In this document: positions 1 through 9,098 of the stretch, piece after piece | Numbering within the stretch: position 1 is the first letter of the stretch | How the letters are laid out: each line of letters starts with the position of its first letter | DNA from: Leptolinea sp964397625 | GTDB lineage: Bacteria; Chloroflexota; Anaerolineae; Anaerolineales; Anaerolineaceae | Reading direction: 5' to 3' | DNA length: 64,000 nt | NCBI GenBank assembly: GCA_964397625.1 | Contig: CAYNJT010000011.1 | Location: 1-64,000, forward strand | Notes under the pieces: generated by a model | Told to the model about the DNA's origin: nothing | The model's database searches: none | Seen by the model: only the letters and a program-made list of their open reading frames with translations | Translations under genes and position numbers: made by a program

Positions 1-80
1 AAGCGGCCTTGTAATATCAGGCAAGCAGGGTGGTACCACGGAGAAAGTCCCTTCGCCCCTGACGGCGGAGGACTTTTTAT
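1..80 (+). promoter_or_regulatory. T-box riboswitch leader of leuS (3' part)
   Basis: Positions 27-41 read AGGGTGGTACCACGG, the hallmark T-box sequence that pairs in the antiterminator and contacts the uncharged tRNA acceptor end. It is followed directly by an intrinsic terminator and then leuS. Known T-box logic is that uncharged tRNA-Leu stabilises the antiterminator and permits transcription of the synthetase. Stem I with the specifier codon lies upstream of the window, so leucine specificity is inferred from the downstream gene. Confidence 0.93.
44..78 (+). terminator. T-box-controlled intrinsic terminator
   Basis: AAAGTCC (44-50) pairs with GGACTTT (70-76), and the stem extends through 52-57 with 64-69. 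The loop is near 58-63 and a T run ends at 78. The left arm follows the T-box core closely, as expected for mutually exclusive terminator and antiterminator folds. Confidence 0.88.
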
Positions 81-104
81 TTAACTTATAACCTGGAGAT
101 GATT

Positions 105-2549
105 ATGATCCCTACGTACGATCCCGCGGAAATTGAACCGCGCTGGCAGAAGAAGTGGGAAGACGACGGTTTATATCACTCTGATATTGATACGTCAAAA
201 CCCAAGCATTATGCCATGACCATGCTGCCCTACCCGTCTGGTGATCTGCACATCGGCCACTGGTACGCCATGACGCCGTCTGATTCACGCGCTCGTTATA
301 TGCGCATGCGCGGCTACAATGTGTTGTTCCCCATGGGTTTCGATGCCTTCGGCCTGCCGGCTGAAAACGCGGCCATTAAAAAGAACATCCATCCAAAAAC
401 CTGGACCTACGCCAACATTGACCGCATGCGCAAACAGCTCAAGAGCATGGGGGGTATGTTCGACTGGCGCCGCGAAGCCATCTCCTCAGAACCGAAATAT
501 TACAAATGGTCGCAGTGGTTCTTTACACAGCTCTACAAACACGGTCTGGCATACCGCAAATTCTCTCCGGTCGACTGGTGCCCGAATTGCAATACCACCC
601 TGGCGCGAGAGCAGGTTTGGGGCGACGACCGGCACTGTGAACGCTGCAATACTCCCGTTATCAAGAAAGACCTCAACCAGTGGTTTTTCAAGATCACCGC
701 GTATGCCGAAGAATTATTGGATTTCAGCACCATCGACTGGCCGGAACGGGTGAAAACCCTGCAGACCAACTGGATTGGTAAATCGACCGGCGCGTCTGTG
801 ACCTTCCGCACCGAACAGGGCGATTCGCTGGAGGTCTTCACCACCAGGCCTGATACCCTTTGGGGTGTGACCTTTATGGTGCTGGCGCCGGAACATCCCC
901 TTGTGGCTAAATTGACATCTCCCGCGCAGAAAGCGCAGGTAGATGCCTATCTGACGGAGACGTTACGCCAGTCAGATATCCAGCGAGAAGCCACAGATAA
1001 AGAGAAAACCGGCGTATTTACCGGCGGCTATGCTGTAAACCCGGTGAACGGCGAGAAGATCCCCGTGTGGATCGCCGACTACGTGTTAATGACCTACGGC
1101 ACGGGTGCCATCATGGCCGTGCCAGCGCACGACCAGCGCGACTTTGAATTCGCCCGCAAGTTTAACCTGCCTATCCGCGTGGTCATCCAGCCGGAAGGCA
1201 GCGCGGATCTGGATGCCGACAGCATGACAGAAGCCGTGCCCGCCAAGGGCGTGATGGTGCATTCCGGTGAACTCAGCGGAACCCCGGAAAACCAGGCAAT
1301 GGCCCGCGTTATTAAATTTCTGGAAGACAAAAAAGCCGGGCATGCCACCACGAATTACCGCATCCGTGATTGGCTGATCTCCCGCCAGCGTTACTGGGGC
1401 GCGCCCATCCCCATGGTATTCTGTGAAAAATGCGGCGTCCAACCGGTTCCGGATGACCAACTTCCTGTTCTGTTACCCGATGATGTGGAATGGAAGCCCA
1501 CCGGTGAAAGCCCGCTGAAGCTGCATCCCACCTGGAAGAAAACCACCTGCCCGCAATGCGGCGGCCCGGCCGAACGTGAAACGGATACCATGGACACTTT
1601 CATGTGCTCTTCCTGGTATCACCTGCGCTACCTGTCACCCGACTACGACCAGTACCCCTTCGATCCGAAGGAATATGACTACTGGGCTCCTGTGGACGTC
1701 TATACCGGCGGCATCGAACATGCCACCATGCACCTCATCTACACGCGTTTCTTTCAGAAAGCCCTGCGCGATATGGGAATCACACGTGGACCGGAACCGA
1801 TGCTTACCCTGCGTAACCAGGGTATCGTACTCGGTGAAGATTCTGAGAAGATGAGTAAAAGCCGCGGCAATGTGGTGGCTCCGGATGATCTGGTGAAAGC
1901 CTATGGCGCCGACTCTGTGCGCGCCTACCTGATGTTCTTCGCGCGTTGGGATCTGGGCGCCCCATGGAATAAGACAGGGATTGATGGCACTGTACGCTGG
2001 CTGCGCCGCGTGTGGTCAATCAGCTTGGAACCTTCCGCCGGCAAATCGCCTTCCGCTGAAGCCGAGAAAACTCTGCGCCGTAAACTGCATCAAACTCTTC
2101 GCGCGATCACCCATGACTTCGACAACTTTGAATTCAATACCATTGTCTCCGGTTTGATGGAACTGCTAAATGACATGCAGAAATTCCGCCAGGAGAATCC
2201 CGGTCCTTCAAAAGCCTGGGACGAAGCCGTTGATGTGTACCTGCGCATGCTGGCGCCGGTCGCCCCGCATATTTCGGAAGAGATCTGGAACAAGCTTGGC
2301 AAAGCATATTCCATCCATACCCAAACGTGGCCAACGGTAGATGAAGCCGCGGCTGCGGATGAAAACATCACACTGGTACTGCAGGTAAATGGAAAAGTGC
2401 GCGACCGCCTGGTCGTGCCGGTATCCGTCACTGAAACAGAAGCGAAAGCCGCCGCGTTGGCCAATGAGGCTGTCAAACGCGCGCTGGAGGGACGCGCCCC
2501 AAAACAGGTGATTTATGTCCCCAGCCGGCTGGTTAATGTGGTTGGTTGA
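105..2549 (+). CDS. leuS: leucyl-tRNA synthetase
   Basis: Cytoplasmic class I synthetase that charges tRNA-Leu with leucine using ATP; 814 residues, within the usual bacterial range. The HIGH signature is at residues 49-52 and KMSKS at 582-586. Between them lies a CP1 editing domain with the TTRPDTLWG-type threonine-rich motif and a Zn-type CxxC pair (CPNCN, then CERC). The C-terminal anticodon-binding and tail domains end in a typical RLVNVVG-like stretch. I chose the ATG at 105 because GGAG at 95-98 is 6 nt upstream of it; the in-frame ATG at 99 abuts that site. The gene is preceded by its T-box leader and followed by a strong hairpin, so it is probably monocistronic. Confidence 0.97.
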   Translation: MIPTYDPAEIEPRWQKKWEDDGLYHSDIDTSKPKHYAMTMLPYPSGDLHIGHWYAMTPSDSRARYMRMRGYNVLFPMGFDAFGLPAENAAIKKNIHPKTWTYANIDRMRKQLKSMGGMFDWRREAISSEPKYYKWSQWFFTQLYKHGLAYRKFSPVDWCPNCNTTLAREQVWGDDRHCERCNTPVIKKDLNQWFFKITAYAEELLDFSTIDWPERVKTLQTNWIGKSTGASVTFRTEQGDSLEVFTTRPDTLWGVTFMVLAPEHPLVAKLTSPAQKAQVDAYLTETLRQSDIQREATDKEKTGVFTGGYAVNPVNGEKIPVWIADYVLMTYGTGAIMAVPAHDQRDFEFARKFNLPIRVVIQPEGSADLDADSMTEAVPAKGVMVHSGELSGTPENQAMARVIKFLEDKKAGHATTNYRIRDWLISRQRYWGAPIPMVFCEKCGVQPVPDDQLPVLLPDDVEWKPTGESPLKLHPTWKKTTCPQCGGPAERETDTMDTFMCSSWYHLRYLSPDYDQYPFDPKEYDYWAPVDVYTGGIEHATMHLIYTRFFQKALRDMGITRGPEPMLTLRNQGIVLGEDSEKMSKSRGNVVAPDDLVKAYGADSVRAYLMFFARWDLGAPWNKTGIDGTVRWLRRVWSISLEPSAGKSPSAEAEKTLRRKLHQTLRAITHDFDNFEFNTIVSGLMELLNDMQKFRQENPGPSKAWDEAVDVYLRMLAPVAPHISEEIWNKLGKAYSIHTQTWPTVDEAAAADENITLVLQVNGKVRDRLVVPVSVTETEAKAAALANEAVKRALEGRAPKQVIYVPSRLVNVVG

Positions 2550-2582
2550 GTAAACCCTGATAAATTCCGTATCCCATCTCAT

Positions 2583-2617
2583 CGGGGTTGTCCAGGCAAC
2601 TGGCAGCCCCGGTTTTG
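2583..2617 (+). terminator. Intrinsic terminator after leuS
   Basis: CGGGGTTG plus CCAG (2583-2595, one bulged T) pairs with CTGGCAGCCCCG (2600-2611) around a GCAA tetraloop, followed by GTTTT. It lies 34 bp after the leuS stop. Confidence 0.75.
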
Positions 2618-2756
2618 CATTTCTGACTGAGAATAAACTTTTTCCCAGATCACTTTTAACAGATTTTACAATCTGCTTACATGTATGCAACATTACCATA
2701 ACGCTCCATTCCTAGAATGGGATTCAAGGAAATAAAATTAGAGAAATGGAGTAACC

Positions 2757-3304
2757 ATGTTCACAGGAATCAAACGAATTTGCCTTTTTCTGGCACTGGC
2801 CATCGTAATCGCCAGCGCCGCCTTAAACCTGCAGCCTCCCGGTGTGGCGCATGGCATGGCACCGGCTGAAGACGCCAATCCTCCATTGGTCTCCCCGCCT
2901 CCGGACGATACCGATGGGTCCGTCAAACAGGCGGCCCTGGGGAGGATTTTCCAACGGGAACAAAAAGCCCACGAACGGCAGGAGAAAGCCATTGAGAAAG
3001 CAGCCAGGGGAGCCAATCGTATCTCCGAGTTGATCGCCAAAGCAAAGGAGAACAAGAAAGACACAAGCGCACTGGAAAAAGCTCTTGCCGCATTCAATAC
3101 CAAAATGGGTGAAATCCGGCTGAAATTTGACCAGACCGATAAACTAATCAAGCAGCACGATGGTTTTGATGACAAAGGCAAGCTAACTGACGAGATAAAA
3201 GCAAAAGCCACGGTGGATGCCGTACACAAAGGCAACCTGGATATCCGCCAGGGGCTTGCGGAAGCCCTCAAAGGCTTGAAGGAAGCAGGAAAAGCGTTCC
3301 GTGA
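2757..3304 (+). CDS. secreted coiled-coil protein of unknown function, 3' end lost in gap
   Basis: I do not recognise a family. The first ~30 residues form a Sec signal (KR, hydrophobic stretch IAIVIASAA-like, small residues), then a Pro-rich linker. From about residue 60 there is a charged Lys/Glu/Ala-rich helical region with coiled-coil character. A GGAG site lies a few bases before the ATG. The reading frame enters the 100-N gap at 3305 with no stop seen, so the C-terminus is missing. The frame happens to stay open into cydD across the Ns, but that junction is an artefact: a secreted coiled-coil protein and an ABC exporter half are not one polypeptide. Confidence 0.7.
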
Positions 3305-3404
3305 NNNNNNNNNNNNNNNNNNNNNNNNNNNNNNNNNNNNNNNNNNNNNNNNNNNNNNNNNNNNNNNNNNNNNNNNNNNNNNNNNNNNNNNNNNNNNNNN
3401 NNNN
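3305..3404. other. 100-N scaffold gap of unknown true size
   Basis: Exactly 100 Ns. The sequences on the two sides share no overlap, unlike the second gap. The gap hides the 3' end of the preceding gene and roughly the first 30 codons of cydD, judged by alignment from memory to E. coli CydD. Additional genes could be hidden. Confidence 0.95.
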
Positions 3405-5078
3405 GCGGTATGTACCGGCGGCATGATCATCCTGCAGGCCTGGATTCTTTCGGGAATCATCGATCGGGTGCATCTGCATTCTGCCAGGTTGGAACAGGAG
3501 ATACCCAACCTATACTACCTGATTCTTGTGATCATTCTGCGGGCGGTGATGGTCTTTGTCAACGAACAGGGAGCGGCTGGACTTTCAGAGAAGATCCGCG
3601 CCAGCCTGCGGGAGCAATTGACTGCCAAACTGCTGCGGCTGGGCCCGGCGTACATCGACCAACAACGCGGCGGGGAGTTGGCGCACGCCCTGACAGCCGC
3701 CGTTGACTCGCTGGATGCCTATTTCAGCCAGTACCTACCGCAACTGATCGTCACCGCGATCCTGCCGGTTGGGATCTTGGCCGTGGTATTTCCCATTGAC
3801 ACCCTTTCGGCCGTTATCCTTCTTCTTACGGCTCCGCTCATCCCAATTTTCATGGTCCTGGTCGGCAAGACCACCGAGGCGCTGACCAACCGCCAGTACC
3901 AGACCTTCAGCCGGATGAGCGCATTTTTCCTTGATTCCCTACGCGGTTTGACCGAGTTGAAGAATCTAGGTCGCAGCGCTGAACACGCGGCCCGTCTTGA
4001 TGCCGTCAGCGAACGGTATCGGTCAGCCACCATGCGCGTGCTGCGGGTCTCGTTTTTGTCGGCACTGGTTTTGGAGTTGGCAGCCACCCTCAGTGTGGCG
4101 GTTATTGCGGTGGAGATCGGCATCCGGCTGTTGTATGGCCGCATGGATTTTCCGCAGGCGTTCTTCCTGCTGGTCATCGCGCCGGAATTCTACCTTCCAT
4201 TGCGCCAATTGGGCGTGCGCTTTCACGCCGGCCGCAGCGGGGTGAGCGCTGCCCGGCGTATCTTTGATATCCTCGATGAACCGGAGACAGAACCGGCGTC
4301 AAATTCGACTGCCGCCGGATCAGACTGGCAAACAATCTTCAGACAGCCATTTCACATTCGCTTCGAGAATGTGTCCTTCAGTTATCCTGGCCGGGATCAG
4401 GATGCCGTTCGTTCACTTACTTTTGAATTGTACTCCGGCGAAACAACCGCGCTTATCGGTTTGAACGGTTCCGGGAAAAGCACTCTGGCCGCCCTTCTCC
4501 TCCGATTCATTAAGCCCAAAGTGGGACGCATTTTGATCAATGATCTCGACATCCAGGAAATCCCCATGGATGTCTGGCGGGCCGGGATCGCCTGGATGAG
4601 CCAGCAGTCCGTTCTCTTAAATGACAGCATCCGTCAAAACCTGCTGATGGTTTCCCCTCAGGCCAGTCCGATTGATCTGGAACGCGCGCTGGCGGAGGCC
4701 CGTCTTCTGGAAACCGTCAGAGCCATGCCCGAAGGGCTTGACACAGTAATCGGCGAGAACGCGTTTCGATTGAGCGGAGGACAGGCACAACGGCTGGGAT
4801 TGGCGCGGGTTTTCCTCAAGAATTCCCCTTTGCTGATACTTGATGAACCATCGTCCCACCTTGACACGCTGCTGGAAAAAGACCTGGATGCTTCTCTGCG
4901 GCAACTTCGGGCAGACCGCACTGTATTGATCATTGCCCATCGCAAAGACACAGCCAGCCAGGCTGATCGTGTCTTGATTATGGAAAACGGCCAACTTGCC
5001 GGCCTGGGGAAGCCCGCGGATCTGGAAAAGGTCAATCCGGCGTACATCCATCTTTTCAACAGGGAAGGCGCAGTATGA
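3405..5078 (+). CDS. cydD: thiol reductant ABC exporter subunit CydD, 5' end missing
   Basis: One half of the heterodimeric CydDC exporter in the cytoplasmic membrane, known to export cysteine/glutathione and to be required for cytochrome bd assembly. The visible 557 residues start within the first membrane segment (IILQAWILSGIID) and contain the CydD-typical APLIPIFMVLVG and FFLLVIAPEFYLPLRQLG segments. The nucleotide-binding domain has Walker A GLNGSGKST, signature LSGGQ and Walker B LLILDEP, then the H-loop IIAHR. The 3' end overlaps cydC by 4 bases (ATGA), so the two are translationally coupled. No cydA or cydB is seen in the window. The upstream portion is lost in the gap. Confidence 0.93.
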   Translation, partial: AVCTGGMIILQAWILSGIIDRVHLHSARLEQEIPNLYYLILVIILRAVMVFVNEQGAAGLSEKIRASLREQLTAKLLRLGPAYIDQQRGGELAHALTAAVDSLDAYFSQYLPQLIVTAILPVGILAVVFPIDTLSAVILLLTAPLIPIFMVLVGKTTEALTNRQYQTFSRMSAFFLDSLRGLTELKNLGRSAEHAARLDAVSERYRSATMRVLRVSFLSALVLELAATLSVAVIAVEIGIRLLYGRMDFPQAFFLLVIAPEFYLPLRQLGVRFHAGRSGVSAARRIFDILDEPETEPASNSTAAGSDWQTIFRQPFHIRFENVSFSYPGRDQDAVRSLTFELYSGETTALIGLNGSGKSTLAALLLRFIKPKVGRILINDLDIQEIPMDVWRAGIAWMSQQSVLLNDSIRQNLLMVSPQASPIDLERALAEARLLETVRAMPEGLDTVIGENAFRLSGGQAQRLGLARVFLKNSPLLILDEPSSHLDTLLEKDLDASLRQLRADRTVLIIAHRKDTASQADRVLIMENGQLAGLGKPADLEKVNPAYIHLFNREGAV

Positions 5079-6844
5079 GACAAGACAACCTTCCCGCGCG
5101 GACTTACCAATCGCGACCGGCGTCCCGCCGGCTGTTAGCATTCGCCCGCCCGTACTGGAAAGAGATCTGCCTGTCGGTGCTGCTTTCGGTGGCCACATCG
5201 GCTTCAAGCATCGGATTAATGGGCACATCAGCCTTTCTGATCGCGACAGCCGCCCTGCAGCCTTCCATTGCTGCGCTGCAGGTGGCCATTGTCGGTGTGC
5301 GCGCGTTTGGCATCGCCCGCGGTGTCTTCCGTTACCTCGAACGGTTGGTATCCCATTCGGTCAACTTCCGACTCCTGGCAGTCGTGCGTGGTTGGTTCTA
5401 CCGCGCTGTTGAACCGCTGGTTCCCGGCAGTCTGGAAGACCTGAAAAGCGGTGACCTGCTCGCCCGATCCATTCAGGATATTGAGACCCTCGAAGATTTT
5501 TATGTGCGCGGCATTGCCCCGCCGATTTCCGCGGTAGTCATCACCCTGGGAATGAGCCTGTTCACCCTGCAATATTCCGCAACTCTGGCGGCTCTACTGG
5601 CCGGGGGTTTGATTCTGACCGGTTTGGTGTTATCCATTCAGGTGCAATCCCTGGCGGGCTCGCGCTCCAACGCCGTGCTGGCTGCCCGTTCTCGGGCAGC
5701 TGCCCTGGCGCTGGAAGTGATCAGCGGCACCAGTGAGATCCTGATGGCCAATGCCCAGAACCAATTTCTGGAAAGAACCCGCCTCGCTGCCGAGCGATCG
5801 CGGGCAGCCAACATGTCTGCCGCCAGACTGCATTCGGCCGCCCTTTCAGCCGGAATTTTAATTTCCAACATGACGCTTGTGGCCATGCTCTATACCGGCA
5901 TTCCGCTGGTGCGAAGCGGGCAAATTGATGGGGTAACCCTTGCCGTTCTGGCTCTTATCACACTGGCCAGTTTTGAACCGATCAACCTGCTGCCCGCCGC
6001 ATCCGCGAAGATCGAGACCAGCCTATCAGCAGCCAACCGGTTGTTCAGCGTGGCAGACCGGCCTGCGATGGTCAATGAACCGGCGTTGGTCCATCAACCG
6101 GGCGATTTTTCCTATCTGAAGATCAACAATCTGACCTTCACTTATCCTTATACCACTCAACCCGCTCTCGTTGATGTTTCACTGGATTTGGAACCTGGAA
6201 AGTCAATCGCGCTGGTGGGACCCAGCGGCAGCGGTAAAACCACCTTGCTGAAAATCATCCAGAAGTACCTGCCGGTTGACGATGGTGTTATAAAGTGGAA
6301 CGGCCTGGATGTCAATTCGATTCATGGTTCCACCGTCCGCGCGTGGCAGGCGGTGGTTGGACAAAACGCTTACGTTTTCTCGGCCACCCTGAAGGAAAAC
6401 CTTAATCTATCAGGCGCGCCGGAAGCTGATTTTCTGACAGCCCTCGAACAGGTAGGCCTATCCAGTTGGTATGCCAACCTCCCCGCCGGGATGGACACGT
6501 GGCTTGGGGACAACGCCAGCCTGTTGAGCGGCGGAGAACGGCAGCGTATCCTTCTGGCGCGGGCGTTGTTGATGCGCCGTCCCATACTGTTGGCGGACGA
6601 ACCCTTTTCCAATCTTGATCCGGTGTCTGAGTCTGCCATTCTGGGGAATTTATTAAACTCTTCCGGTCAGGCGGCCGCCATTCTTGCCACACATCGGTTG
6701 GTCGGCATGCAAAGGTTTGACGAGATACTGGTGATGGACGGCGGCCGGATAGTGCAACGGGGCAATCATACAGACCTGGTCTCGACTCCCGGCCTTTACC
6801 GGCAAATATGGCAGCAGCAAAACAACCAGTTCTTTGATGCTTAA
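5075..6844 (+). CDS. cydC: thiol reductant ABC exporter subunit CydC
   Basis: Partner half-transporter of CydD. The 589 residues comprise six predicted membrane helices in residues ~25-310. The ATPase domain has Walker A GPSGSGKTT, signature LLSGGERQR, Walker B ILLADEP and H-loop ATHR. The CydC-like FRYLERLVSHSVNFR coupling segment is clear at residues ~85-100. The start overlaps the cydD stop as ATGA. No clear terminator was found in the 63 bp before the next gene. Substrate (cysteine or another low-molecular thiol) is inferred from family. Confidence 0.94.
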   Translation: MRQDNLPARTYQSRPASRRLLAFARPYWKEICLSVLLSVATSASSIGLMGTSAFLIATAALQPSIAALQVAIVGVRAFGIARGVFRYLERLVSHSVNFRLLAVVRGWFYRAVEPLVPGSLEDLKSGDLLARSIQDIETLEDFYVRGIAPPISAVVITLGMSLFTLQYSATLAALLAGGLILTGLVLSIQVQSLAGSRSNAVLAARSRAAALALEVISGTSEILMANAQNQFLERTRLAAERSRAANMSAARLHSAALSAGILISNMTLVAMLYTGIPLVRSGQIDGVTLAVLALITLASFEPINLLPAASAKIETSLSAANRLFSVADRPAMVNEPALVHQPGDFSYLKINNLTFTYPYTTQPALVDVSLDLEPGKSIALVGPSGSGKTTLLKIIQKYLPVDDGVIKWNGLDVNSIHGSTVRAWQAVVGQNAYVFSATLKENLNLSGAPEADFLTALEQVGLSSWYANLPAGMDTWLGDNASLLSGGERQRILLARALLMRRPILLADEPFSNLDPVSESAILGNLLNSSGQAAAILATHRLVGMQRFDEILVMDGGRIVQRGNHTDLVSTPGLYRQIWQQQNNQFFDA

Positions 6845-6907
6845 GCGGGAACCAAATCGCCGGCAGTTTCGTCCTATCCGTAGACCAGACGGTGTGAGGA
6901 GGAAACC

Positions 6908-9085
6908 ATGCGCGTTCGTTGGATATTCAGTTCTGTCCTAACCCTTTTGTTCCTGTTTTCCAACACAGCGGTAGTCTTCGCGGATGGCATCATCATTCCC
7001 ATGCCGCCGATCTGCGACCCCGTCCCCTGCCTTGAACCGGTTATTCCGATCACGAAAAGCCCGCTGGCGGTAAAAGAGCATATCGTCAGCGTAAAGATCA
7101 AAGACCAGTTGGCTGTCACCCATGTGAGTCAGATTTTTGTAAACACCGGAAAATCAACAGTGGAAGGCACCTATGTCTTCCCATTGCCGGTTGATGCCGC
7201 GGTACAGAAATTTACTCTGTGGGTCAACGGTAAGCCGGTGGATGGGAAGGTGCTTTCGGCAGACGAGGCGCGGCACATCTATGAAGACATTGTACGCTCG
7301 ATGCGCGACCCAGCCCTGCTGGAATATGCCGGACGGGGCGCCGTTCAGGCCTCCATTTTCCCTTTCGCTCCCGGTGAAGAACGCCGGGTGGAGCTGGAAT
7401 ACACGCAAGTATTGACCGCCGATAACGGCCTGGTGAAGTATTCCTACCCGTTGAACACAGAAAAATTTTCAGCGCAGCCGCTGGAAAGGGTATCTGTTAC
7501 CGTTGAATTGGAAACAGGTGAACCGATCCGCGCGGTGTATTCCCCCAGCCATACGGTCGATGTGCATCGAGATGGGCAGACGTCAGCCACTGCCGGTTAC
7601 GAAGCCTCCGATATCATACCGGATATGGATTTTGACCTCTTCTATTCCTATGGAAACGAAGAAGCACTGCACCTGTTCACCTACCGCGACGCCCGCGATC
7701 CGGCCGACCCGGATGGTTTCTTTATGCTACTGGCAGCGCCTTCCCCGCGGACGGAAGCTGAACGCGTGGACAAGGACATCCTTCTGGTGCTGGACTGTTC
7801 CGGCAGTATGGAAGGGGAAAAGATCAATCAGGTTAAATCTGCCGCGCGTTATGTGCTTTCACATCTTGGGCCGCAAGACCGTTTTCACATCACCACTTTT
7901 AACAGCCGGGTGGATCATTACACTGGCGGCCTTTCACCTGCCTCAGACGCTGGCAAGGCACAGGCCTGGGTGGACACACTAACGGCTGGAGGCAGTACGG
8001 ATATCAACCGCGCACTTCTGGAAACAATCAAAGCAGCTGATTCAGAACGTCCCACGTTCCTCATTTTCCTGACGGACGGGTTGCCAACCGAGGGTGTACG
8101 GGAAAGCGCGCAGATCCTTGAGAACTTCTCTGAAGCGACGCATCAGAATATCCGCCTGTTCCCCTTTGGCGTCGGATACGATGTGGATACCCTGCTGCTT
8201 GACTCGCTGGGGCAGCAGCATCACGGCGCGAGCACTTATGTTGATCCAGGCGGCCCGCTGGATCAAATCTTGTCCTCTTTCTACGAAAAGATCTCCACTC
8301 CGGTGTTGACCAATATTGAAGTACAGATCAAGGATGTCACAACCTATGATACCTTCCCCAACCCGCTTCCAGACCTTTTTCAGGGCAGCCAGCTGGTAAT
8401 CACCGGACGCTATCGGGAAGGTGGAAAAACGGACATTCTGTTGAAAGGACGCGTTAACGACCGGCAGCAGGAATTTCGATACCCCTCCATGCAGCTCACG
8501 GAAGAAAGCCCTTCGATACCCGTGCCGGAAGCCAGCCTACCCCGCCTTTGGGCAGCCCGCAAGATTGGCTACCTGCTAAACCAGATCCGATTGGAAGGGA
8601 ATGACCGAGAAACCGTTGACCAGATCGTCAGGCTCAGCATACGATACGGCATTGTCACTCCCTACACATCCTATCTGGTGACCGAACCTCTGGCGCTCGG
8701 CGCGACACAACAAGAGGAACTCACCGACAGGACGTTCAACCAGATGCAAGCCATGCCCTCCGCGGCGGTTTCCGGGGCTGATGCCGTGCAAAAAGCCCGC
8801 GAACAAAATGAGCTTTCTCAATCTATTGCGGCTCCCACACTTGAAAAAGGGGAAGGTTCAAACCAGACAATAAAAACGGTGGGCTCGCGCACCTTTGTCT
8901 TAAAAGACGACCGCTGGGTTGATACAGCGTATGACCCGGAAAAAATGAATGTGAAAAAGATACAGTTCCTGTCAGCCGTCTACTTTGATCTGGCGGAGAA
9001 GAATCCTGATCTGGCCGCCTGTCTGGCCATCGGGACACGAGTTCTGGTGGTGAATGGGTCTCAGGCTATTGAGATCGTTGAATGA
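6908..9085 (+). CDS. secreted VIT and von Willebrand factor A domain protein
   Basis: The 725-residue protein has a Sec signal peptide (MRVRWIFSSVL...VVFADG). A VIT domain spans about residues 45-175 and a vWA domain starts near 290 with the MIDAS metal motif DCSGS at 296-300. A hydrophilic C-terminal region follows with no obvious membrane anchor. Such inter-alpha-trypsin-inhibitor-like proteins are thought to mediate metal-dependent protein contacts at the cell surface; the partner here is unknown. GAGGAGG precedes the ATG. It is transcribed towards the transglutaminase-like gene on the other strand, with only 13 bp between stops. Confidence 0.88.
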   Translation: MRVRWIFSSVLTLLFLFSNTAVVFADGIIIPMPPICDPVPCLEPVIPITKSPLAVKEHIVSVKIKDQLAVTHVSQIFVNTGKSTVEGTYVFPLPVDAAVQKFTLWVNGKPVDGKVLSADEARHIYEDIVRSMRDPALLEYAGRGAVQASIFPFAPGEERRVELEYTQVLTADNGLVKYSYPLNTEKFSAQPLERVSVTVELETGEPIRAVYSPSHTVDVHRDGQTSATAGYEASDIIPDMDFDLFYSYGNEEALHLFTYRDARDPADPDGFFMLLAAPSPRTEAERVDKDILLVLDCSGSMEGEKINQVKSAARYVLSHLGPQDRFHITTFNSRVDHYTGGLSPASDAGKAQAWVDTLTAGGSTDINRALLETIKAADSERPTFLIFLTDGLPTEGVRESAQILENFSEATHQNIRLFPFGVGYDVDTLLLDSLGQQHHGASTYVDPGGPLDQILSSFYEKISTPVLTNIEVQIKDVTTYDTFPNPLPDLFQGSQLVITGRYREGGKTDILLKGRVNDRQQEFRYPSMQLTEESPSIPVPEASLPRLWAARKIGYLLNQIRLEGNDRETVDQIVRLSIRYGIVTPYTSYLVTEPLALGATQQEELTDRTFNQMQAMPSAAVSGADAVQKAREQNELSQSIAAPTLEKGEGSNQTIKTVGSRTFVLKDDRWVDTAYDPEKMNVKKIQFLSAVYFDLAEKNPDLAACLAIGTRVLVVNGSQAIEIVE

Positions 9086-9098
9086 TACGAGAACTGGA

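Noticed and set aside
2208..2699. Minus-strand frame of 163 codons over the leuS 3' end
   Set aside because: It lies mostly opposite leuS and crosses the leuS terminator; composition is that of an antisense shadow.
2757..5078. Single 773-residue protein spanning the first gap
   Set aside because: The frame is open only because Ns carry no stop. The two halves are unrelated in type and CydD lacks its start.
7503..7982. Second plus-strand frame of 159 codons inside the VIT/VWA gene
   Set aside because: It is fully inside a well-supported gene in another frame, with Trp/Arg-rich noise composition and no ribosome site.
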